A DNA stretch of 11,942 bases from Anaerolineales bacterium (GTDB lineage Bacteria > Chloroflexota > Anaerolineae > Anaerolineales > E44-bin32): assembly GCA_030668545.1 (NCBI GenBank), contig DAOUTT010000029.1, forward strand, positions 1-11,942. The letters are read 5' to 3'. The notes beneath the pieces were generated by a model. It ran no database searches. It was given only the letters and a program-made list of their open reading frames with translations, and was not told the DNA's origin. Below are positions 6,722 through 11,942 of the stretch, piece by piece (the first letter of the stretch is position 1; every line of letters starts with the position of its first letter). A program made the position numbers and the translations under genes.

Positions 6722-8176
6722 GTGAGTATCGCCAGCTTCGAACCTTCAACCTTGCTTATCGTACTTCCCGAAATCCTGCTCCTGTTACTTGCAGGGATCA
6801 TCCTGGTTGTGGGTCTCACCTCGCAGCGATCCGGGGGCCTGCTGCTGTCATGGTTGACCGCCCTCGGTCTCACAGGGATCCTCATCGTCACGCTTCTATT
6901 TGGCCGACCCGGTGAGAACGAGGTGTTGATCTTCGGCGGAATGCTGCGCCACGACTGGATGGCTTTCAGCTTCAAAGTGCTCTTTCTCTTCGTCGCGGCG
7001 ATGACGGCACTGTTATCGGCCGATGTGGAAGGGGTAGAGGATCGCGGTGAGTATTATGCTCTGCTGGTTGTAGCAACTCTGGGCATGAGCCTGATGGCTT
7101 CCTCAGCCGACATGATCATGCTGTTTTTAGCGATCGAGACAACTTCGATTCCGCTCTACATACTCGCCGGTTTCAAGAAAGGTGACGATAAATCCACCGA
7201 GGCGGGGTTGAAGTACTTCCTCTTTGGAGCTTTGACATCAGCGGTGATGTTATATGGCTTCAGCCTGCTTTACGGTTTCTCCGGAGATACGAATATTTAT
7301 CGCTTGTCGGAAGCGATGCACGCCGGAGCCGTTTCCCCCTGGTTGATCGGGGGGATGGCAGTCCTGGTACTGGTGGGTTTTAGTTTTAAGATCTCCGCGG
7401 TCCCATTTCACTTCTGGGCGCCAGATGTCTATGAGGGCGCGCCAACACCGATTACTGCATTCATATCAACAGCATCAAAGGCGGCAGGGTTTGCGGTTCT
7501 CCTGCGCTTCATGCTCGCGGTCTTTCCGGCAATTGAAGCAGAGTGGGTCACGCTTGTCGCTATTATGGCGACGGTGACGATGACCGTTGGCAACCTGCTC
7601 GCTTTGCCGCAGACCAATATCAAGAGGCTGCTTGCTTACTCATCCATCGCACATGCTGGATATGCCATGATTGGTCTGGTTGCCCTCAGTTCCTTTGGGA
7701 CGGCCAGCGTGATCTTCTACCTGATAGGCTACGTAGTGACGAATATCGCCGCTTTCGCCGTTGTGATCCTTTTCGCCCGTTCGGTGGGTTCAGATGAGAT
7801 TGTGGATTACGCCGGTTTGAGCCGGCGCTCGCCGGGACTGGCGTTGGTTCTGCTCGTGGCGCTGCTTTCGTTGGGCGGCATGCCGCCACTTGCGGGTTTC
7901 GTAGCGAAGTTTTATGTGTTCGCAGCTGCCGTCGAGAGTGGGTGGATTTGGCTTGCATTCGTAGGTGTGCTAAACGCCATAATCGGTTTGTATTACTACA
8001 TGACGGTCTTGAAGGTGGTCTATTTATACCGCTCGGAGGATGAAGACAAACCCATTGCAATACCACGTTCTTATGCCCTGGTGCTCGTGATTTGTGTCAT
8101 CGCTATACTGGCGATCGGAACGCTCAGTGCACCCTGGCTCGATTGGTCGATAAATTCGGCATTAAGTCTGTTCTAA
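6722..8176 (+). CDS. nuoN: NADH-quinone oxidoreductase subunit N
   Basis: NuoN (ND2 homologue) is the antiporter-like subunit nearest the NuoJ/K/A/H end of the membrane arm. The 484-residue product matches the E. coli length. Key residues are all present: E139 (FLAIETTSIPLY), K223 (FSFKISAVPFHFWAPDVYEG), K253 (STASKAAGF), the NIKRLLAYSSIAHAG block (299-313), and K396 (GGMPPLAGFVAKFYVF). The start is GTG with zero gap after the nuoM2 stop and a strong ribosome binding site. This is the last nuo gene here; 60 bases separate its stop from the atpZ/atpI-like gene, and I see no terminator hairpin between them, so read-through into the atp genes is possible. Confidence 0.97.
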   Translation: MSIASFEPSTLLIVLPEILLLLLAGIILVVGLTSQRSGGLLLSWLTALGLTGILIVTLLFGRPGENEVLIFGGMLRHDWMAFSFKVLFLFVAAMTALLSADVEGVEDRGEYYALLVVATLGMSLMASSADMIMLFLAIETTSIPLYILAGFKKGDDKSTEAGLKYFLFGALTSAVMLYGFSLLYGFSGDTNIYRLSEAMHAGAVSPWLIGGMAVLVLVGFSFKISAVPFHFWAPDVYEGAPTPITAFISTASKAAGFAVLLRFMLAVFPAIEAEWVTLVAIMATVTMTVGNLLALPQTNIKRLLAYSSIAHAGYAMIGLVALSSFGTASVIFYLIGYVVTNIAAFAVVILFARSVGSDEIVDYAGLSRRSPGLALVLLVALLSLGGMPPLAGFVAKFYVFAAAVESGWIWLAFVGVLNAIIGLYYYMTVLKVVYLYRSEDEDKPIAIPRSYALVLVICVIAILAIGTLSAPWLDWSINSALSLF

Positions 8177-8198
8177 CAGCCTTATTAAGGGAGTTTGA

Positions 8199-8227
8199 TT
8201 GACCCTCAGAATCGCTTGTGCTACAAT
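8199..8227 (+). promoter_or_regulatory. extended -10 sigma70-type promoter for the atp genes
   Basis: TTGACC (8199-8204) and TACAAT (8222-8227) are separated by exactly 17 bases and preceded at the -10 by TG (8219-8220) plus one base, the extended -10 form. Five of six bases match at each hexamer. The expected start point is about 8232-8235, just 2-5 bases before the ATG at 8237, so the transcript would be nearly leaderless. An 11-base perfect inverted repeat, CCTTATTAAGG (8180-8190), lies just upstream of the -35 and might be a regulator site or chance. Confidence 0.7.
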
Positions 8228-8236
8228 TCCCGAACC

Positions 8237-8566
8237 ATGAGCCAGGATGGTACTACGCCCGACAAGGCCCTTGCGCTGCGTGCGCTGCAGATGGCCCTTC
8301 TAGGCGTGATTGGACAGGTTGGCTGCCTAACACTTGTGATCATCTTGGTCGCAATGGTCGCCGGGCTGTGGCTGGATAACCAGTTTCAGACCCGGCCGCT
8401 GTTTACCATAATCCTGGTCATTGTCAGTATGCCAATAACGATTTTCTTGATGTTCCGCGTGGTCTTAACGTTTGCCCCTCGGATTCAGAATCTGACTAGC
8501 AAAACGATTGGATCAAGTGAAGAGGAGGAAGCGCAAGGTGGAGAACACCGAAAAGATTCCTCATAA
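8237..8566 (+). CDS. AtpZ/AtpI-like small membrane protein of ATP synthase
   Basis: This 109-residue product has two transmembrane segments (about 20-46 and 54-78) joined by AGLWLDNQFQTRPLFTII (42-59), the pattern of the ATPase_gene1 (AtpZ) family found as first gene of many atp operons. Such proteins, with AtpI, are linked to assembly of the c ring or cation transport; the exact role is not settled. The C-terminus is polar and acidic (SSEEEEAQ). ATG 8237 is the first ATG and fits the family N-terminus; the in-frame TTG at 8195 would add 14 polar residues and lies upstream of the promoter. There is no ribosome binding site in front of the ATG, consistent with a near-leaderless transcript. The 3' end overlaps atpB by 29 bases. 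Confidence 0.75.
   Translation: MSQDGTTPDKALALRALQMALLGVIGQVGCLTLVIILVAMVAGLWLDNQFQTRPLFTIILVIVSMPITIFLMFRVVLTFAPRIQNLTSKTIGSSEEEEAQGGEHRKDSS
8521..8530 (+). promoter_or_regulatory. strong ribosome binding site for atpB
   Basis: AGAGGAGGAA lies inside the end of the upstream gene. AGGAGG (8523-8528) is 9 bases before GTG 8538, which decides that start over the in-frame TTG at 8508. The same ten bases recur in front of the fused atpF gene (9941-9950). Confidence 0.8.
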
Positions 8567-9611
8567 ACGCAGAAGGGGCTTCTACCGCTGGCTGATCTTG
8601 TTGATCATCGCCGGTAATATTCTTGCTGCGCGAGCATGGGCGCCCGTTATGCCTCATGTGCAGGTCCCGGCTGAGAATATCCTCGGACCTTTCAGTACAA
8701 TCGTCGGCGATTTGTATTTAACAAACACGATAATCGCCATGCTCATCGCCGATGTACTCCTGATCCTGATGGCGCTGAGCGTTCGCTTGGCGACCCGCAG
8801 CGGCGATCTGGTCCTGAAGGGTTTTCCCAGCGCGATTGAGGCTGTGGTTGAGGGATTATACGGTCTTGTTGAATCGACAGCGGGCAAATGGGCCCGGCGG
8901 ATATTCCCCTGGATGGCGACAATCGTCCTGCTTGTTCTCGTGGTTAACTGGATGGAATTGATACCCGGGGTAGACAGCATCGGCACACTCCATGAGCCGC
9001 ATCAAGGCGCCCCAGCCTATGAAACGCAGGAGCTTTTCTCCATTGGTGGGTTGCCTGTCCGCGCAATTACACAAGAGGTGGAGGTGGAGGAGCATGGGGA
9101 AGGGGAGCATAGCTCATCCGAGACAGCGGCGGTCGGATTCACGCCATTTGTGCGTGTGACGGCGACCGACTTGAATTTCACGGTTGCACTCGCCCTTATC
9201 TCAGTGGTGATGACCCAGGTCATCGGCGTTCAGGCTTTAGGACCAGGTTATTTCTCAAAGTTCTTTGCCTTTAAGAATTTCGGTCGAATGTGGACGAAAG
9301 AACGACTGGGACCTTTTGATGTCATGATGCCGTTCCTGGATATCTTCGTTGGTTTATTGGAATTAGTAGCGGAGTTTGCGAAGATTATCTCGTTTTCCTT
9401 CCGACTTTTTGGAAATATCTTCGCTGGAGCGGTTCTGCTATTTGTTATCGGTTCGTTGGTTCCTGTCTTGGTGCAATCCGTCTTCTTGCTTCTGGAGTTT
9501 ATGGTTGGCTTGATTCAGGCACTCGTTTTCGGCATGCTCACACTGGTCTTCATGTCGATGGCAACCCATTCCCATGACGATCATGGTGAAGAGCCCGCCG
9601 AAGCGCATTAG
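8538..9611 (+). CDS. atpB: ATP synthase Fo subunit a
   Basis: Subunit a forms the two proton half-channels beside the c ring. The 357-residue product starts at GTG behind a strong ribosome binding site. The essential arginine is R289 in SFSFRLFGNIFAGAVLL (E. coli R210). E320 (LLLEFMVGLIQALVFGML) occupies the place of E. coli H245, and A298 the place of E. coli E219; this swapped arrangement is common outside enterobacteria. Q327 is also conserved. The region 178-200 is an acidic, Glu/His/Ser-rich stretch before the helix starting near 212 (NFTVALALISVV), and the last ten or so residues are His/Asp/Glu rich (HSHDDHGEE). The protein is longer than E. coli subunit a (about 270 residues), mainly from the N-terminal and acidic stretches. 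It overlaps the previous gene by 29 bases. Confidence 0.95.
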   Translation: MENTEKIPHKRRRGFYRWLILLIIAGNILAARAWAPVMPHVQVPAENILGPFSTIVGDLYLTNTIIAMLIADVLLILMALSVRLATRSGDLVLKGFPSAIEAVVEGLYGLVESTAGKWARRIFPWMATIVLLVLVVNWMELIPGVDSIGTLHEPHQGAPAYETQELFSIGGLPVRAITQEVEVEEHGEGEHSSSETAAVGFTPFVRVTATDLNFTVALALISVVMTQVIGVQALGPGYFSKFFAFKNFGRMWTKERLGPFDVMMPFLDIFVGLLELVAEFAKIISFSFRLFGNIFAGAVLLFVIGSLVPVLVQSVFLLLEFMVGLIQALVFGMLTLVFMSMATHSHDDHGEEPAEAH

Positions 9612-9649
9612 TACGTTTAGAGAGATATATTACGAAATCATCCGATACA

Positions 9650-9666
9650 GTGATAATCACGGAGGG
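9650..9666 (+). promoter_or_regulatory. inverted repeat and ribosome binding site before atpE
   Basis: GTGATAATCAC (9650-9660) is a perfect 11-base inverted repeat that directly abuts GGAGGG (9661-9666), the ribosome binding site 10 bases before the atpE ATG. In RNA it could form only a 4-bp stem with a 3-base loop; in DNA it could be a protein site. The ribosome binding site is well supported; a role for the repeat is not. Confidence 0.55.
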
Positions 9667-9676
9667 TAAATTTGAT

Positions 9677-9928
9677 ATGGATGAAGCAGCTGCATTGGCA
9701 ATCGCGCAAGGACTAAAATATTTAGGCGCAGGCCTGGCAATGGTAGGAACTCTGGGCGCGGGTCTTGGAATAGGCATCTTGGGCAGCGGGGCAGTGCAGG
9801 GGATCGCCCGCAACCCGGACGCTGCCGGCGCAATCCAGATCAATATGATCCTGGCGATCGCGTTCGCTGAAGCGGTGGCAATTTATGCCCTCGTCGTGGC
9901 GATGCTGATCTTATTCGTCGGCGGGTAA
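9677..9928 (+). CDS. atpE: ATP synthase Fo subunit c
   Basis: Subunit c forms the rotor ring that carries protons. The 83-residue hairpin has two helices: residues about 12-42 with the GAGLGIG glycine packing motif (27-33), the polar loop ARNPDAAG (44-51), and the second helix with the ion-binding carboxylate E65 (AFAEAVAIY). Compared with the sodium-binding Ilyobacter protein, which aligns without gaps around the loop, position 32 is Ile instead of Gln and position 66 is Ala instead of Ser, so a proton-driven enzyme is predicted. ATG 9677 is used with GGAGGG upstream; the in-frame GTG at 9650 lies ahead of the ribosome binding site. The 65-base gap after atpB is the largest within the Fo cluster. 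Confidence 0.97.
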   Translation: MDEAAALAIAQGLKYLGAGLAMVGTLGAGLGIGILGSGAVQGIARNPDAAGAIQINMILAIAFAEAVAIYALVVAMLILFVGG

Positions 9929-9940
9929 TCCGGTCGATCG

Positions 9941-9950
9941 AGAGGAGGAA
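9941..9950 (+). promoter_or_regulatory. strong ribosome binding site for atpF
   Basis: AGAGGAGGAA, identical to the site before atpB, puts AGGAGG (9943-9948) 7 bases before TTG 9956. No ATG or GTG is nearby, so TTG is taken as the start. Confidence 0.8.
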
Positions 9951-9955
9951 TTACT

Positions 9956-10693
9956 TTGGAAGGTCTAGGTATCAACCTCGGCTACCTCTTGGTCCAGGTT
10001 TTTAACTTCCTGATTATCTTTGTGATCCTGGCCGCCTGGATGTACAAGCCGTTGCTCAATATGATGAAGGAGCGCCGCGAGATCATCGCCAAGGGCCTTG
10101 AGGATGCGCGCATAGCATCAGAAGCCCGGGATAACGCCGAGAAAGAGGCGGAAGAGATCCTTGCCAAGGCGCAGCAAGAAGCAGGCAAGATCGTACGCGA
10201 GGCGACGGAACGGGGTGAGCAAGTTCGAGTGGAAATAAAAGAGGCTGCTGAAACTGAGATTGTAGCGTTGCGCGAAGACGCAGCTGCTGATGCGCAGCAG
10301 GAAAAAGAGAAAGTCCTGGGTGATCTGCGCGGGCAGGTTGCCGCTTTATCCATCGCCGCCGCGCAAAAAGTGATCGGCGAATCGCTGGATGAGAAACGTC
10401 AACGTGCGCTCATCGATGACTTCTTCAGTGGGGTAAAAACCGGAAAAGTTGTCTTGCTTGAGGGGAAAAGCATCGCCGGGACAAGCGCGGAAGTTACGAG
10501 CGCCTTGCCCCTGACGAAGAAAGAACAGGAAACCGTCAGCAAGGATGTGGTTGGCAAACTCGGTGAAAGCGCAACGATTAGCTTTCGCGTCGATCCCAAC
10601 ATCCTCGGCGGATTGGTCATACGCATAGGAGATAAAATCCTCGACGGCTCCGTTGCTGGAAAACTCGAGAGCTTGAGCCGCAGCTTACAGTAG
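9956..10693 (+). CDS. atpF: ATP synthase subunit b fused to delta C-terminal domain
   Basis: This 245-residue protein is a peripheral-stalk subunit. Residues 8-30 form the membrane anchor (GYLLVQVFNFLIIFVILAAW), followed by a long charged coiled coil (about 35-125) and the usual end of subunit b (VIGESLDEKRQRALIDDF, 139-156). It then continues into a second domain: residues 182-245 (ALPLTKKEQETV, then FRVDPNILGGLVIRIGDKILDGSV and KLESLSRSL) match the C-terminal domain of subunit delta (E. coli ending with GVIIRAGDMVIDGSVRGRL). The six-helix N-terminal domain of delta, which normally binds alpha subunit N-termini, is not present. The reading frame is continuous with no sign of error at the joint. 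A full-length delta could be encoded elsewhere. Start is TTG behind a strong ribosome binding site. F1 genes do not follow. Confidence 0.9.
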   Translation: MEGLGINLGYLLVQVFNFLIIFVILAAWMYKPLLNMMKERREIIAKGLEDARIASEARDNAEKEAEEILAKAQQEAGKIVREATERGEQVRVEIKEAAETEIVALREDAAADAQQEKEKVLGDLRGQVAALSIAAAQKVIGESLDEKRQRALIDDFFSGVKTGKVVLLEGKSIAGTSAEVTSALPLTKKEQETVSKDVVGKLGESATISFRVDPNILGGLVIRIGDKILDGSVAGKLESLSRSLQ

Positions 10694-10759
10694 GTCCTGC
10701 ATTTCTCAAGTAAAGAGAGGAGTTGATCGTCTGGAATCTTTCTAGGCGAACAATTGCAC
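10694..10759 (+). other. gap between atpF and murE
   Basis: These 66 bases hold no hairpin terminator and no convincing promoter. A strong ribosome-binding-like run AGAGAGGAG (10714-10722) sits 37 bases before the murE ATG, too far to serve it directly; it abuts an out-of-frame TTG (10723) that opens a 19-codon reading frame ending inside murE at 10782. Confidence 0.5.
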
Positions 10760-11942
10760 ATGCAACTCTCGAGGCTTATTGATAATCTAACAGATGCAGA
10801 ACACGGCGGTCTGCCGGAAATTAACATTACGGCATTGACCGCCGATTCGCGCCAGGTAATCCCTGGCGCGCTTTTTGTCGCTTTGCGCGGGGAGAACTAT
10901 GACGGTCACGACTATATCGCCGACGCTGTGAAGCAGGGTGCAAGGGTCGTCGTATGTGAAATCGTTCCTGAGCAGGTTAATATTGGGTTTATCCGTGTAG
11001 CGGACACGCGCTTGGCATTGGCAGAGCTTGCTGCAGCATGGAACGGCTTTCCCTCCCGGTCGCTCACGCTGATAGGCGTTACGGGTACGGATGGGAAGTC
11101 GACGACCTGCAACTTACTTTTTGAAATCCTGCGTGAGGCGGGCATCAAAGCGGGCATGATAACAACGGTGAACGCGGTCATCGGCGATCGGGTTCTCGAT
11201 ACCGGCTTGCACGTGACCACTCCCGACGCGCTGCAAGTGCAGGGCTACCTGAGGGATATGGTTGACTCTGGTTTGACGCACTGCATCCTCGAAGCGACCT
11301 CGCATGGATTAGCCCAGGAGCGACTGGCGGTCTGTGAATTCGACATCGCCGTCGTGACGAATATCACGCATGACCACCTGGATTACCATGGTTCTTACGA
11401 GGCATACTTCGCTGCCAAGGCTAGCTTGTTCCGTAATTTAGATCGTAACAAGGAAAAATCGGGAGGGCCGGCGAAGACGGCCGTACTCAATATGGATGAT
11501 CGCTCGTTCGATCTCCTTCAACGAGAGGTAAATGCGCGCCAGGTTACTTATGCTCACAACACTCGCGCGGATTTCGTCGCTCAGGAGATATCCAGCAGTC
11601 GGGAGGGGCTAACCTTCAAGATCTCGAGCGCTCGGGGTGATGTTTTGGTCCGCAGTCCCTTAATCGGTGAATACAACGTGATGAACTGCCTCGCCGCGTT
11701 CACGGCTGCCGTGGAAGGGCTCGGCGTGGAACCCCAGACCGCCGCTGACGGACTTACACGGCTAAGCACCATGCCAGGAAGGATGGAGGTCCTCGATCTC
11801 GGTCAAACCTTTACCGCCATCGTCGACTTCGCCCACACACCCAACGCGCTCGAAAGAGCGCTTGAATCCGTTCGCTGCTTAACGCCGGGTGATGTAATCG
11901 CGGTTTTTGGCTCCGCCGGCCTGCGCGATCGAGAAAAACGGC
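10760..11942 (+). CDS. murE: UDP-N-acetylmuramyl-tripeptide synthetase (MurE), 5' part
   Basis: MurE adds the third amino acid (meso-diaminopimelate, lysine or another) to UDP-MurNAc-Ala-Glu in the cytoplasm during peptidoglycan synthesis. The 394 visible residues contain the N-terminal UDP-binding block (TADSRQVIPGALFVALRG, 27-44), the ATP loop GVTGTDGKSTT (106-116), TTP (153-155), EATSHGLAQ (178-186), NITHDHLDYHG (201-211), the lysine expected to be carbamylated (K220 in AAKAS), and the C-terminal domain start (PGRMEV, VDFAHTPNALERAL, FGSAGLRDREKR). The substrate-selecting DNPR-type motif lies beyond the window, so the amino acid added cannot be read. ATG 10760 gives a normal MurE N-terminus; the only other in-frame choice after the upstream stop at 10724 is TTG 10754. 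No good ribosome binding site fits either. The frame is open to the window end. Confidence 0.93.
   Translation, partial: MQLSRLIDNLTDAEHGGLPEINITALTADSRQVIPGALFVALRGENYDGHDYIADAVKQGARVVVCEIVPEQVNIGFIRVADTRLALAELAAAWNGFPSRSLTLIGVTGTDGKSTTCNLLFEILREAGIKAGMITTVNAVIGDRVLDTGLHVTTPDALQVQGYLRDMVDSGLTHCILEATSHGLAQERLAVCEFDIAVVTNITHDHLDYHGSYEAYFAAKASLFRNLDRNKEKSGGPAKTAVLNMDDRSFDLLQREVNARQVTYAHNTRADFVAQEISSSREGLTFKISSARGDVLVRSPLIGEYNVMNCLAAFTAAVEGLGVEPQTAADGLTRLSTMPGRMEVLDLGQTFTAIVDFAHTPNALERALESVRCLTPGDVIAVFGSAGLRDREKR

Noticed and set aside
7686..8066. Minus-strand open frame of 126 codons inside nuoN
   Set aside because: Antisense to a clear gene; Arg, Ser and Pro rich in the way expected of a shadow frame.
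8195..8236. Upstream TTG start for the first atp gene
   Set aside because: It is only one base from the purine run, adds residues unlike the family, and lies upstream of the predicted transcription start.
8177..8236. Rho-independent terminator after nuoN
   Set aside because: The CCTTATTAAGG repeat is too short, has a one-base centre, and is not followed by a T run.
9665..9930. Sodium-coupled c ring
   Set aside because: Position 32 is Ile and position 66 is Ala, so the Gln and Ser ligands of known sodium-binding c subunits are absent.
10723..10759. Promoter for murE using TTGATC as -35
   Set aside because: No -10-like hexamer at 16-18 bases spacing; the closest, ACAATT, is 21 bases away.

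Overview
The window is a single plus-strand run of energy-metabolism genes. Its order is nuoH (3' part), nuoJ, nuoK, nuoL, nuoM, a second nuoM, nuoN, an atpZ/atpI-like gene, atpB, atpE, an atpF fused to part of atpH, and the 5' two-thirds or so of murE. No RNA genes, mobile elements or CRISPR arrays were seen, and no gap exceeds 70 bases. I see no believable gene on the minus strand. The source looks like a bacterium of the Chloroflexota, perhaps an Anaerolineae relative. This is inferred from the protein style (a fused b/delta subunit, tandem nuoM genes, a MurE with a GSAGLRD motif) and is only moderately certain.

Region 1 (1-8176) encodes the membrane arm of respiratory complex I. NuoH forms the quinone-site heel, NuoJ and NuoK are the connecting subunits, and NuoL, NuoM, NuoM2 and NuoN are antiporter-like subunits. 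There are four of these instead of the usual three. NuoL has a lateral-helix region that looks about 27 residues longer than usual, as would be needed to span a fourth pump-like subunit. The second NuoM lacks the lysine of transmembrane helix 7 that the other three keep. nuoI is not in its usual place between nuoH and nuoJ.

Region 2 (8177-10693) encodes the Fo part of an F-type ATP synthase. It is led by a near-consensus extended -10 promoter whose predicted start point lies only a few bases before the first ATG. Subunit c looks proton-coupled. Subunit b carries the C-terminal domain of delta but not delta's N-terminal F1-binding domain. The F1 genes (atpA, G, D, C) do not follow.

Region 3 (10694-11942) is the start of murE, a peptidoglycan precursor ligase. 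Together the first two regions make and use a proton gradient: complex I pumps protons out and the ATP synthase lets them back. murE is a neighbour with an unrelated job.
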